A stretch of 64,000 bases of DNA from Pedobacter sandarakinus (GTDB lineage: Bacteria > Bacteroidota > Bacteroidia > Sphingobacteriales > Sphingobacteriaceae), in contig NZ_JAPIVG010000003.1 of NCBI RefSeq assembly GCF_026240095.1, positions 310,001-374,000 on the forward strand, written 5' to 3'. The translations under genes were made by a program, and so were the position numbers. Under the pieces are notes generated by a model that did not search any database, had not been told where the DNA came from, and saw only the letters and a program-made list of their open reading frames with translations. This document shows positions 26,270 through 35,495 of this stretch, in pieces; within the stretch, counting starts at the first letter, position 1, and each line of letters opens with the position of its first letter.

Positions 26270-26950
26270 ATGAAAAAGTCCCTTAATGTAGTTTTGATCC
26301 TGGTAATGATAGCCTGCAGCAATGCATTCTCACAAGAATCGATACTTGGCGATGTGAATGCTGCCGATATTGAGTCTTATATCGCATTAGCGAAACAAAA
26401 TTATGCCAAACGCAAAGTGCAGCTGGCCATGACAGAAAGTGTAAAAACTGGTGTAGCCATTTCAAAGGCATCATATCTCGATATATTCAATGCATCTTAC
26501 ATTTACAGGCCTGAGGGCAAAACTGTTGTAGATCCAGTTAATCCATATAACGTAAATGGTTTTCAATTAGGGGTTAATGTGAATATTGGCGCTCTATTTC
26601 AAAAACCATATCAGGTAAAAAAAGCTAAAGCCGATTACAAAGTGGCGCAATTAGAGGCTTTGGATTTTGATAATCAACTTGTTGTTGAAGTTAAGAAAAG
26701 ATATTACGATTACATCGAACAGAAAGCACAGTTAAAAATTTTAACCCAAAGTGCGGTTGATAGCAAAGGCGTAGCAGAAAGTTTGCGAAGCAAATTCGAA
26801 AAAGGGGCAGTTACACTCGATGTTTACAACCAATCGCGAATTACCCAAGCCAATGCATTAACGCTCAAAATTAATGCAGAAACAAATTACCTGAAGGTGC
26901 GTGATTTGTTACAGGAAATAATCGGGCAGAAACTCCCTCAAGGGAAATAA
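26270..26950 (+). CDS. Half-size TolC-like outer-membrane protein
   Basis: A 226-residue protein with a signal peptide (about 1-20). The rest is coiled-coil helix and a short beta segment matching one of the two TolC repeats (FEKGAVTLDVYNQSRITQAN, then NYLKVRDLLQEIIGQKL). TolC proteins are normally about 430 residues; this has one repeat instead of two, so a hexamer would be needed to make the same channel. It lies between the sugar transferase and the Wzc-like gene, in the place where a Wza export channel usually sits. That role is inference. Confidence 0.75.
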   Translation: MKKSLNVVLILVMIACSNAFSQESILGDVNAADIESYIALAKQNYAKRKVQLAMTESVKTGVAISKASYLDIFNASYIYRPEGKTVVDPVNPYNVNGFQLGVNVNIGALFQKPYQVKKAKADYKVAQLEALDFDNQLVVEVKKRYYDYIEQKAQLKILTQSAVDSKGVAESLRSKFEKGAVTLDVYNQSRITQANALTLKINAETNYLKVRDLLQEIIGQKLPQGK

Positions 26951-26960
26951 AAACAAAGTA

Positions 26961-29099
26961 ATGAATTTTAAATTATTTTTAGGCCAGGTGCTTAAATACA
27001 AGTGGCTGCTTATTTTGCTTCCCATAATCGCTTTGATTGTAACCTTTCTTTTGGTAAGGAGACTTCCGAAGCAGTATATCTCCGAAGCTAGAATTTCAAC
27101 AGGTTTGCTAGATCCCTCGAAAAAGGTAATTAGTAATGAAACGGTAGATTTTTTCGCCGTAAACCAGCAGTTTGCTAACCTTGTTGAGAAACTCACCATG
27201 AAAAAAATGGTGAACATTCTATCATACAATCTGGTTCTTCACGACCTGGATAATCCTCAGAATGCTTTTAAACGCTTGCCAGAGGTTTCAGAATCTTGGA
27301 GCAGCACAGACAAGAAAGCAATAGCAGATGCATTCAGGAAGAAATTGTTAAATAAGTCGCTTCTCACTTTGGATGATGATGAAGGGAAATATAAACTTTA
27401 TACCATTGCAAATAAAATGGGCTATGATGAAGAAACACTTACCAAGAATCTCGAAGTAAACCACGCAGGTACAAGTGATTTAATTACGGTAAGCTATGTT
27501 TCAGAAAATCCAGACCTTTCGGCTTATGTTGTTAATACACTTTCTACCGAATTTATAAGTAACTATAGTAATGATGTCTCTTTGAACCAAAATTCATCTG
27601 CCAAAATTTTAGATTCACTGCTGCTTGGTAAACGCAATGTTATGGACCTTAAAAATGCCCAGCTTTCTACATTTAAAAAAACCAAAGGTGTACTTAATTT
27701 AAATGAACAATCGGCTACAGTTTATAACCAAATTTCGGTGTACGAGGCACAGCGTGCTGAAGCATTACGGGTAATCCAATCTAATACCGGGGCAATTGCA
27801 ACCATCGTAAGTAAACTTCGGGGGAGCGATAAATTTATCAACGGAAGTAGCCAGGTTGATAACAGGGCACTTATTGATTTAAAAAGGCAATTGCAGTTGG
27901 CTAATAATGCTTTTATAGATGGTGGATTTAAAGCCTCCGATCAAAGAAAAATTGATTCACTAAATCGTCTTTTAGCATCTAAAAGTGCAACAAATATTGA
28001 TGAGAACATTATCGATCCAAGAGCTTCGAAACAAGAATTGGTACAGCAGAAACTTGGATTAGAGATTGCCTTGCAGCAAGCACGTAGCAGCATTCGTTCC
28101 ATCGATTCGCAATTGCAGGTATTAAGAGCAAGATACGGTGGAATGGTTCCTTACGATGCAGATATTGCCAATTATGAACGTGATGCCGAATTGGCTACTA
28201 AAGATTATATGGCAGCCTTAGATCGTTTTAACCAGAGCAAAACCAACCAAAAGTTTGGCCTCAACCTGGAAATAGAACAACTTGGTTTGCCTGGAAATCC
28301 AAAACCATCCAAAAAGGTGCTTTATCTTGCCGGTTCGGGGCTAGGAAGTATGGCCCTTTGTTTAGGCTTTATTTTCCTGATGGTAATTGTTGACTATTCG
28401 ATTAAAGATGTTAAAGAACTCGAGCATGCCACCAAATCTTTTGCAATTGGTAGCCTAAATCTTTTGGGCGGCAAAGAAAGAAACATCCGCAACATTTGGC
28501 ATGATAAAAGCGACAACAAAAAGTACGCAGTTTATAAAGAGCAAATCCGGTCTATCAGGTTCGAAATTTTTAATCAGATGGATGCCGATAAATATAAGAT
28601 TCTCGGAATAACCAGTTTAGGCTTAGGTGCCGGCAAAACGTTTATTTGCTACAGCCTGGCTTATGCATTTGCGCTTACAGGGAAAAAAGTTTTGCTTATT
28701 GCAGATGATTTGCCTTATCAGGCCAGTGAGGAAAAAACTTTAACCACCAGCCAGAGTTTCCAATCATTTTTAATGAAAAAAGAGTTTCATACCGAAGATT
28801 TAATCACCGTTATGAATAAGAGCAGCGAAAGAAATTCTTTGCTCGAAATTCAGAATGTAACGAGTTTAAGGAATGGATTTGATGTATTGCGTAAAGAATT
28901 TGATTACATTATTATTGATGTAAACAGTTTAGCTGATGTAAACATATCTAAAGAGTGGTTACTATTTACTGAGAAAAATATCGCTGTTTTCGAATATGGG
29001 CACTCCATCAAAGAGAATGAGCATAGTTTAATTAGATATATCAAAACGCAACCAGGCTTTATGGGTTGGATTTTGAATAAGGTAACCTACAAAAATTAG
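26961..29099 (+). CDS. Wzc-like polysaccharide co-polymerase with P-loop domain
   Basis: A 712-residue inner-membrane protein controlling chain length and export. Two membrane helices (about 14-33 and 452-475) flank the long periplasmic Wzz domain with coiled coil. The C-terminal cytoplasmic domain has a P-loop (SLGLGAGKT) and a Walker B (FDYIIIDVNSL). The Walker A' motif reads LLIADDLP rather than the usual LLIDxDxR. The C-terminus (ILNKVTYKN) has no tyrosine cluster. Kinase activity is therefore doubtful. It starts 10 bases after the TolC-like gene. Confidence 0.88.
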   Translation: MNFKLFLGQVLKYKWLLILLPIIALIVTFLLVRRLPKQYISEARISTGLLDPSKKVISNETVDFFAVNQQFANLVEKLTMKKMVNILSYNLVLHDLDNPQNAFKRLPEVSESWSSTDKKAIADAFRKKLLNKSLLTLDDDEGKYKLYTIANKMGYDEETLTKNLEVNHAGTSDLITVSYVSENPDLSAYVVNTLSTEFISNYSNDVSLNQNSSAKILDSLLLGKRNVMDLKNAQLSTFKKTKGVLNLNEQSATVYNQISVYEAQRAEALRVIQSNTGAIATIVSKLRGSDKFINGSSQVDNRALIDLKRQLQLANNAFIDGGFKASDQRKIDSLNRLLASKSATNIDENIIDPRASKQELVQQKLGLEIALQQARSSIRSIDSQLQVLRARYGGMVPYDADIANYERDAELATKDYMAALDRFNQSKTNQKFGLNLEIEQLGLPGNPKPSKKVLYLAGSGLGSMALCLGFIFLMVIVDYSIKDVKELEHATKSFAIGSLNLLGGKERNIRNIWHDKSDNKKYAVYKEQIRSIRFEIFNQMDADKYKILGITSLGLGAGKTFICYSLAYAFALTGKKVLLIADDLPYQASEEKTLTTSQSFQSFLMKKEFHTEDLITVMNKSSERNSLLEIQNVTSLRNGFDVLRKEFDYIIIDVNSLADVNISKEWLLFTEKNIAVFEYGHSIKENEHSLIRYIKTQPGFMGWILNKVTYKN

Positions 29100-29125
29100 C
29101 GATACAGCTTACTTATATCTCATTA

Positions 29126-30382
29126 ATGTCGCGATTTTTATATTATTTTTTAATTGCTTACTGCTTCCTATTTTTTCTAATTGCGAGAGAGATTGGGGGC
29201 TTGCCTGTTGGATTATTTATAGATAGCCTTTTCTTAATCCTACTGGTTGCGGCATTGTTTACATCAACCAAGGCAGACTGGAGATCGCTAAATGTTGATA
29301 TTTTTTACCTACTTCTGATTTGGCTTGTGGTAAGCTTGCTAGAGGGATTTAATCCTGGGTCGAGCACAGAGGGATGGATAAACGAAATACGCAGTACCGC
29401 TATTTATCCCTTTTTCGCAGTAATGCTAGGCCTTTTAGTTTTTAAGCAAAACCGCGATTTAGATCTTTTTATCATCATCGTGGTAGGGCTTTCTACGCTT
29501 GCGTCGATTAATGGTTTTAAACAACTTTACATCGGCTTAACCCCCGGAGAACAGGCTTTTCTAAGAGATAACGCAAATACCCATTTGCTATGGGGCAGGC
29601 TAAGGGTTTTCTCTTTTTATAGTGATGCAGGTCAGTTTGGCGCCTCGCAAGCGCATATTGGGTTAATGGCTTTAATTATGGCGCTTGCACCCATCAAAAA
29701 ATGGAAGCGTATCTTACTTGGCCTCTGCGGCGCAATTAATATTTATGGCATGCTCATTTCTGGTACCAGAGGTGCCTTGTTCGCCATTGTGATTGGCGGT
29801 TTAGTTGCGATTATTTTAAGTAAAAACTTCAAAGCACTTTTTGTAGGCGGCTTAATGGCTATAATGATTTTAAGTGTTTTAAAGTTTACACATATCGGCG
29901 ATAGCAACTACCAGATTTATCGATTGAGATCGGCATTAAACCCTGCAGATGCTTCTTTAAATGCCCGCTTCATCAACCAACAGAATCTAAAAATTTACAT
30001 GGCCGATTTACCTTTTGGGGGCGGCCCTGGGGTTACAGGTTACTACGGTGGTGTTTATAATGCCGACAAATATCTCTCAACTGTTCCGCCAGATAGCTAT
30101 TTCGTTAAGATTTGGATGATGTATGGCGTGGTAGGCCTAACCATCTGGTTCTGCATTATGATGTACATTATCGGCAGTTGTTGTGGCATGGTTTGGAACA
30201 TCCAAGATAAGGTGGTAAAAACTAAAATGATTGCGCTAACTGCTGGAGCCGCGGGCATTCTTTTCTGCAGCTATGGTAATGAAGTAATTAATTTAATGCC
30301 AACATCGATAGTAGTTTACCTCTCGTGGGTATTCATATATAAAAGCCGTCACTTTACAACTGCCAACTCACTCTTAAACTAG
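29126..30382 (+). CDS. Wzy-like O-antigen polymerase/ligase family protein
   Basis: A 418-residue inner-membrane protein with 10-12 membrane helices. The large periplasmic loop before the last helices contains LPFGGGPGVTGYYGG and the pattern Y-x-x-x-V-P-P-D-S-Y-x-V. This fits the O-antigen ligase/polymerase family that joins repeat units at the periplasmic face. In this operon it is the obvious polymerase. It lies 26 bases after the Wzc-like gene. Confidence 0.85.
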   Translation: MSRFLYYFLIAYCFLFFLIAREIGGLPVGLFIDSLFLILLVAALFTSTKADWRSLNVDIFYLLLIWLVVSLLEGFNPGSSTEGWINEIRSTAIYPFFAVMLGLLVFKQNRDLDLFIIIVVGLSTLASINGFKQLYIGLTPGEQAFLRDNANTHLLWGRLRVFSFYSDAGQFGASQAHIGLMALIMALAPIKKWKRILLGLCGAINIYGMLISGTRGALFAIVIGGLVAIILSKNFKALFVGGLMAIMILSVLKFTHIGDSNYQIYRLRSALNPADASLNARFINQQNLKIYMADLPFGGGPGVTGYYGGVYNADKYLSTVPPDSYFVKIWMMYGVVGLTIWFCIMMYIIGSCCGMVWNIQDKVVKTKMIALTAGAAGILFCSYGNEVINLMPTSIVVYLSWVFIYKSRHFTTANSLLN

Positions 30383-30387
30383 GAAAT

Positions 30388-30486
30388 ATGCCGTTTGAAA
30401 TTTTTATCCTTCCAGGTGTTTTATGTTTTGGTTATGCTTTTTATAAGGCATATATGACTAATCGGATGCGGGAGGAACAAGAATGA
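30388..30486 (+). CDS. Small membrane protein in the polysaccharide operon (32 aa)
   Basis: ATG 30388 opens a 32-codon frame: one hydrophobic helix (FEIFILPGVLCFGYAFYKAY) then a charged tail (TNRMREEQE). It sits 5 bases after the polymerase stop. Its stop overlaps the next glycosyltransferase start by four bases (ATGA, 30483-30486). The tight packing and membrane character argue that it is translated. Its role may be to couple translation or to bind Wzy or the transferase. Confidence 0.65.
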   Translation: MPFEIFILPGVLCFGYAFYKAYMTNRMREEQE

Positions 30487-31676
30487 TTGTTCAAATATTA
30501 TGGATTATTTTTCAAATCCTGGTTGGCTATAACCTGGTTTTGCCGCTGATACTTTATGGTCTACATAAAATATCCAGCCCGAAGAAATACTTCGATAACT
30601 CGGTTGAGGAACGAGATTATGGCATTATTGTAACCGCTTACGAGCAGACGGAATTATTACCAGCCGTGGTAAATTCGTTATTGAAATTGAACTACACCAA
30701 TTATCTGATTTATATCGTAGCTGATAAATGTGATATCTCTTCGTTAAATTTTGATGATGACCGCGTAGTGCTTTTGAGACCGCCTGAAACTCTAGCAAGC
30801 AACACCAGATCTCACTTGTATGCCATAGATAATTTTACACGTCCACACGAACTTCTCACCATTATCGATAGCGATAATTTAGTGGATCCTGAGTACCTAA
30901 ACGTGCTGAATATATATTTCGACAATGGTTTCGAAGCGGTGCAAGGTGTACGCAAGGCTAAAGCCTATGCCACTAACATTGCCTCAATGGATGCTGCGAG
31001 AGATCTATATTACCACTTTTTTGATGGCGAAGTGTTATTCGAATTGGGTTCATCTGCCACTTTAGCGGGTTCTGGTATGGCTTTTACAACTGCCTTATAT
31101 AATGAATGTTTCAGAACTCATGATATGGATGGGGCAGGTTTCGATAAAGTATTACAGGCGAAGATTTTAATGCGGGATAAACGGATTGCCTTTGCAAAAC
31201 ACGCTGTTGTTTTTGATGAAAAAACTGCCAACTCTACCCAGCTCGTTCATCAGCGTTCGCGTTGGATTAATACCTGGTTTAAATATGTGGGTTTTGGCTT
31301 CTCTATTTTAGCCAGTGGTGTAAAGAATATGAGCAAGAACCAATTGCTATTTGGAGTCATATTACTTCGTCCACCGCTTTTTCTGTTTATCCTTTTATCA
31401 TTGTTTTGCCTTCTCGTAAATGTATTTGTTAGTGGCTTAGCCGCTGCTATCTGGCTATTGGCTTTACTGGCTTTTGTTGTTAGTTTCTTTTTGGCTTTGA
31501 AACATGGAAAAGCCGATGAAAGAATTTATAGTGCTTTAAAAAACATTCCATCTTTCATGTATCTGCAGGTATGTTCATTAATGAAAATTCGCAATGCAAA
31601 TAAAAGGTCTGTTGCTACCAGGCACGTGGTAAGCAATGTTGATCGCGGAAATCATTTTAAAAACAAAATATCTTGA
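30483..31676 (+). CDS. Membrane-anchored glycosyltransferase family 2
   Basis: A 397-residue GT-A enzyme. An N-terminal membrane helix precedes the catalytic domain: GIIVTAYEQTELLPAVVNSL, the metal/nucleotide motif IIDSDNLVDPEY, and the acceptor/product motif QRSRWINTW. Two to three C-terminal membrane helices (about 285-350) follow. This resembles processive or membrane GT2 enzymes (N-glycosyltransferase type). It overlaps the next gene by four bases (TTGA), which shows tight coupling. Confidence 0.88.
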   Translation: MIVQILWIIFQILVGYNLVLPLILYGLHKISSPKKYFDNSVEERDYGIIVTAYEQTELLPAVVNSLLKLNYTNYLIYIVADKCDISSLNFDDDRVVLLRPPETLASNTRSHLYAIDNFTRPHELLTIIDSDNLVDPEYLNVLNIYFDNGFEAVQGVRKAKAYATNIASMDAARDLYYHFFDGEVLFELGSSATLAGSGMAFTTALYNECFRTHDMDGAGFDKVLQAKILMRDKRIAFAKHAVVFDEKTANSTQLVHQRSRWINTWFKYVGFGFSILASGVKNMSKNQLLFGVILLRPPLFLFILLSLFCLLVNVFVSGLAAAIWLLALLAFVVSFFLALKHGKADERIYSALKNIPSFMYLQVCSLMKIRNANKRSVATRHVVSNVDRGNHFKNKIS

Positions 31677-32860
31677 AAAATCGTAATATCATTATTGTTG
31701 GCCAGCAAGCCTGGGATACTGAAATCGGTAGCAACTGTAAAAACATTGCGCTTGAATTTTCCAAGCAAAATAGGGTTCTTTACATCAATCCACCTTTAGA
31801 TCGTATTTCTAAAATGCGTGGGCGAAACGATCCTAAAGTATTAAAGCGACTGGACATCATATCGGGTAAAAATTCCGGGCTCGAAGAAATTACACCCAAT
31901 CTATTTACTTTATATCCTGATTGTCTTATCGAGTCGATCAATTGGTTGCCCGGCAGTTTCCTGTTTAATGCGGTGAACAAGATCAACAACAAAAGATTTT
32001 TTAATGCCATAAAGGCTACGATATCAGATTTAGGATTTACCGATGCCGTTCTGTTTAACGATAGCGATATTTTTAGAAGTTTTTACCTTATCGAGCTGCT
32101 GCAACCAATTGCCTCAATTTATTATTCGAGAGATAATATGCTCGCTACCGAATATTATAAAAAGCATGGCACTGTCTTTGAACCTTTACTAATTGCAAAA
32201 AACGATCTGTGTGTGGCCAATTCATCTTATCTTAGCGATTATTGCGGAAAATATAATAGTAACTCCCATTATGTAGGGCAGGGGTGTGATTTTGCGCTTT
32301 TCGACGCATATCTTGCAAAAAAATCTCCTAGACGAAAGAACCAACGTCCGGTGATTGGATATGTTGGCGTGCTTACATCGGCTAGATTAGATATAGCATT
32401 AATAGCCGATATCGCCAGGCAGATGCCGGGATGGATAATTGAATTGGTTGGGCCAGAAGATGATGATTTCAGAAAGAGTGAGCTACATGGCCTTGATAAT
32501 GTTAAGTTCCTTGGGCCTCAAGACACCGAAGATCTTCCGAAATATATTGATGGTTTCGATGTTTGCTTTAACCCTCAGGTTGTAAACGAGCTTACGATTG
32601 GCAATTATCCACGTAAAATTGATGAATACCTGGTTTTAGGCAAGCCAACTATTGCAACAGATACACCAACTATGCAGTTGTTTAAGCCATACGTTTTACT
32701 TGCCAGCAATGCATCTGCGTATGTTCAGGGGATAAAAGAACTGATAGACACTGATAACGAAACGATGCAGCAGCAACGCAAAGCATATGCCCGAACCCAC
32801 AGTTGGGCAACATCGGTAAACGAAATTTATAACGCACTCGAAAATACAGTTAAGAAATGA
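31673..32860 (+). CDS. Glycosyltransferase (GT-B, TuaH-like)
   Basis: A 395-residue GT-B enzyme. The N-terminal half (NIIIVGQQAWDTEIGSNCKN) and the C-terminal donor site (GYVGVLTSARLDIALIADIA, then KIDEYLVLGKPTIATDT with the conserved Glu) match TuaH-type glycosyltransferases. The start is TTG 31673, overlapping the previous stop. No ATG of suitable length fits better. It overlaps the next gene by four bases. Confidence 0.85.
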   Translation: MKNRNIIIVGQQAWDTEIGSNCKNIALEFSKQNRVLYINPPLDRISKMRGRNDPKVLKRLDIISGKNSGLEEITPNLFTLYPDCLIESINWLPGSFLFNAVNKINNKRFFNAIKATISDLGFTDAVLFNDSDIFRSFYLIELLQPIASIYYSRDNMLATEYYKKHGTVFEPLLIAKNDLCVANSSYLSDYCGKYNSNSHYVGQGCDFALFDAYLAKKSPRRKNQRPVIGYVGVLTSARLDIALIADIARQMPGWIIELVGPEDDDFRKSELHGLDNVKFLGPQDTEDLPKYIDGFDVCFNPQVVNELTIGNYPRKIDEYLVLGKPTIATDTPTMQLFKPYVLLASNASAYVQGIKELIDTDNETMQQQRKAYARTHSWATSVNEIYNALENTVKK

Positions 32861-33747
32861 AGGTTGCACACATCATAATGGCATACAAATCGCCACAACA
32901 AATTGAGCGAATGATTAGGGCTATGGACCACCCAGATTTTCATTTCTTTATCCATTTAGACAAAAAGATTTCAATAGCGCCTTTCCGATATCTCCAGACC
33001 ATTAAAAACGTTAGTTTCATCAGAAATCGCTCCGTGTGCAACTGGGGAGGCTTCTCATTTGTAAAGGCTGTTATAAATTCACTTAGTGAAGTTTTAGATG
33101 GCCACCAGGTTTTCGACTACTATAATCTGATGAGTGGACAAGACTATCCCATTAAGCCTGTTAATCAGATTTTGGCATTCTTGAAGAAAAATGAAGGCAA
33201 GAGTTATGTTTCTTTTGATACACCCGATAAAACCGACTGGTGGAGCCATGCGGTATCGAGGTATGAAAAATTTCATTTTACCGATTTCAGGTTTAAAGGA
33301 CGGTACTTGTTGCAGCGTATTGTGAATGCAGTTATGCCTAAACGCAAATTTCCACTACCTATTCAACTCTATGGAAGTTCCATCTCTAGCTGGTGGACAT
33401 TGCATGCTCCATGTGCACGTTACCTGGTTCAGTTTGCTCAGAGTGAAAAGAAACTCGGCCGTTTTATGCGCTTTACCTGGGGTGCCGATGAATTCTTTTA
33501 CGCCACAATCTTGATGAATTCGCCGCACAGGCACAATATTGTAAATGATAACTTAAGGCTCATCAATTGGGAAGAGGGTGCATCTAATCCGATAATTTTT
33601 ACCCAAAAGGACCTTGAGCTCATTAGTAACTCCGAAAAGTTTTTCGCCAGGAAGTTCGATGTAAATGTCGACAGTATCATCTTGGATGATATTAACAATT
33701 TGACTACATTGGTTAAAACAACGCTGGCTTTGATGATGATGAGCTAG
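32857..33747 (+). CDS. GT14-family (core-2/I-branching-like) glycosyltransferase
   Basis: A 296-residue enzyme of the branching beta-1,6-N-acetylglucosaminyltransferase family. The pattern AHIIMAYKSPQQIERMIRAM, then FFIHLDKK, NLMSGQDYPIKP and TWGADEFFYATILMNS is typical. GT14 also includes UDP-xylose transferases, which matters because this locus makes UDP-xylose. The donor here is not known. It is the last gene of the rightward operon. Confidence 0.85.
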   Translation: MKVAHIIMAYKSPQQIERMIRAMDHPDFHFFIHLDKKISIAPFRYLQTIKNVSFIRNRSVCNWGGFSFVKAVINSLSEVLDGHQVFDYYNLMSGQDYPIKPVNQILAFLKKNEGKSYVSFDTPDKTDWWSHAVSRYEKFHFTDFRFKGRYLLQRIVNAVMPKRKFPLPIQLYGSSISSWWTLHAPCARYLVQFAQSEKKLGRFMRFTWGADEFFYATILMNSPHRHNIVNDNLRLINWEEGASNPIIFTQKDLELISNSEKFFARKFDVNVDSIILDDINNLTTLVKTTLALMMMS

Positions 33748-33792
33748 CGGAAAAATTGCTCATTATTTTTCTTGAAAGTAGAATGTGAGATT

Positions 33793-33814
33793 GGGTTTAG
33801 TTTTGGCTAAACCC
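33793..33814. terminator. Hairpin at the convergent end of both polysaccharide operons
   Basis: GGGTTTAG (33793-33800) and CTAAACCC (33807-33814) pair around a six-base loop. The right arm contains the stop codon of the leftward gene (33807-33809). It lacks a T tract but sits exactly where both operons must end, so it may be a shared stop. Confidence 0.5.
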
Positions 33815-34586
33815 GCTTGAGTGACTTTTGATATAAGATGTCGTAATTGTATTTAACTTGGCGATATACATAGCGGACTACCTTAATTACGCTTGAATTC
33901 TTGGCCTTCCAGCTTTGCCTAGTCATTGTACTTGGCTCATCTTCAGAATTTTTCTGTAAAAATAAATTTGCAAAATCTTTGTAGAACAAGCCCTTTCCTT
34001 TTTGCTGGAGAAAAGAGATGCACATTTTGTATTCTGTTAAATCGCCTTTTAAGCCTTCAGGATACCGGCCAAATTTTTGAAAGAAAGTGGTTCTCCGGAG
34101 ATGAGGGTGATCAGTGTAGAAATAGATTTTGGTATAATCCGTGCCGAATGGAGGGAGATACATTTCATCATAATCAGCATTGAAAGGCTTTAGATAGGGA
34201 TAAGCATAGTAAGCATAGAACTTTACAATATCTAAATCCTGCTTTTCATCCATCAGCCGCAATGCTTCCGTAAATTTCTCTGCAAACACAGTTGCAGGCT
34301 CGAAATCTTCCTGGATGTAAAGCGTATAATTCTTTGTTACCGCATCCTGTCCCTTATTAATATTGTGCCCCAAACCACGGTTTGCCGGTGTAGTAACCAA
34401 ATTGAAGTCGTATTCTTTTTGGAGGACTTTTATTTTTTCGAGATGTTCGGTTTTGCTCCCGTCATCTGATACCACAATTTCGCCGAATTGGCAATTCAAA
34501 TTTCTAAAAGAAAGCAGCAAATTTGCCAGCGATTCACTTCTGTTGTAATGGGTAATCAGCAGGCTAACTGTAGGGAATGTATACAT
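33807..34586 (-). CDS. Glycosyltransferase family 2 (paralogue A)
   Basis: A 259-residue soluble GT2 enzyme. LLITHYNRSESLANLLLSF and the strand with VVSDDGS (DxD equivalent) lead to LYIQEDFEPA, which holds the acidic metal-binding pair. It is clearly related to the genes at 36951-37745 and 37742-38581, with the same N-terminal signature. It shares a 20-base identical block (34303-34322) with the second of these (38283-38302). It is the last gene of the leftward operon, 22 bases after its neighbour. Confidence 0.85.
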   Translation of the reverse strand: MYTFPTVSLLITHYNRSESLANLLLSFRNLNCQFGEIVVSDDGSKTEHLEKIKVLQKEYDFNLVTTPANRGLGHNINKGQDAVTKNYTLYIQEDFEPATVFAEKFTEALRLMDEKQDLDIVKFYAYYAYPYLKPFNADYDEMYLPPFGTDYTKIYFYTDHPHLRRTTFFQKFGRYPEGLKGDLTEYKMCISFLQQKGKGLFYKDFANLFLQKNSEDEPSTMTRQSWKAKNSSVIKVVRYVYRQVKYNYDILYQKSLKRV

Positions 34587-34608
34587 GTTTAAATATTTTT
34601 GTAGTGGC

Positions 34609-35469
34609 TTATTCTCCAGCTACATTTTTGGTATCGTGAGGTTTGTGGGCCGAAAAGAACGAGGTCATTTTGCGTGATTCAATTACAATTCTAGACCATA
34701 ATGCCTTAGAAAAACTTCCGTCTCTTTGCAGTGTACGTGGACCTGTCCAGGCTCTTGCTTTATCTGCCTTAACCTGCTTCACTTTTCCGTATTTCATCAA
34801 GTCGAAACACATTTTTCCATCATCACCCCTAAACATAGTCATGATATGACCGATTTTTAAGCCGTACTCTCTCACGTACCCCATGCTAATGCCATAGGCA
34901 TTTAGGTAAGGGCGTTTGATGTGTCTGATTTCCGAGATGATATCTTTAAGACGTTCTAAAAGAAACAATTTCCATCTGGGATATCCTTTCTCCGGTATAA
35001 ATGAATATCTGCCATAAACACATGAAACATCAGGCTTTGCCAATTCCTTCATCATTTCGTCTATCCAGCAGCTCGGGTAGATGCAATCTGCATCAGCAAG
35101 AAAAATATATTTGCCTTTTGCCCGTTCCAGCCCCATCTGCCTGGCAGGGCCCCAACCCTGGATAGGCTGAAAATGGTTAACGATATTTAACTTATCAAGT
35201 GTAGTTTGCGTGCCATCTGTAGAGTTGTTATTAATTACAATGATTTCGATGGAATATTTAGATTGCAGATCGGCTAGACTGGCTACATTTTTAAGGATGT
35301 TTATTTCTTCATTCCAAGCACCAATTACAATACTTACTTCAGGTTCGCCTTTAGTTAGCTTACTAAGTTTAGAATTAATGTCATCAAAAACCTGTTGCGG
35401 CACATCTTGGATGCGTTCGTAGTCAAATTTGTAATTGGCTATCCAGTTTGGCGTATTTGTTATGTACAT
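34609..35469 (-). CDS. Glycosyltransferase family 2
   Basis: A 286-residue GT2 enzyme with EVSIVIGAWNEEINILKNVA, the nucleotide site IVINNNSTDGTQ and the metal motif IFLADADCIYPS. It is not a member of the three-paralogue group. No membrane helices are visible, so it probably acts at the cytoplasmic membrane face. The sugar is unknown. It lies 26 bases after the flippase gene. Confidence 0.87.
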   Translation of the reverse strand: MYITNTPNWIANYKFDYERIQDVPQQVFDDINSKLSKLTKGEPEVSIVIGAWNEEINILKNVASLADLQSKYSIEIIVINNNSTDGTQTTLDKLNIVNHFQPIQGWGPARQMGLERAKGKYIFLADADCIYPSCWIDEMMKELAKPDVSCVYGRYSFIPEKGYPRWKLFLLERLKDIISEIRHIKRPYLNAYGISMGYVREYGLKIGHIMTMFRGDDGKMCFDLMKYGKVKQVKADKARAWTGPRTLQRDGSFSKALWSRIVIESRKMTSFFSAHKPHDTKNVAGE

Positions 35470-35495
35470 ATTATTAAATTTTAAGCTGATCAGTA

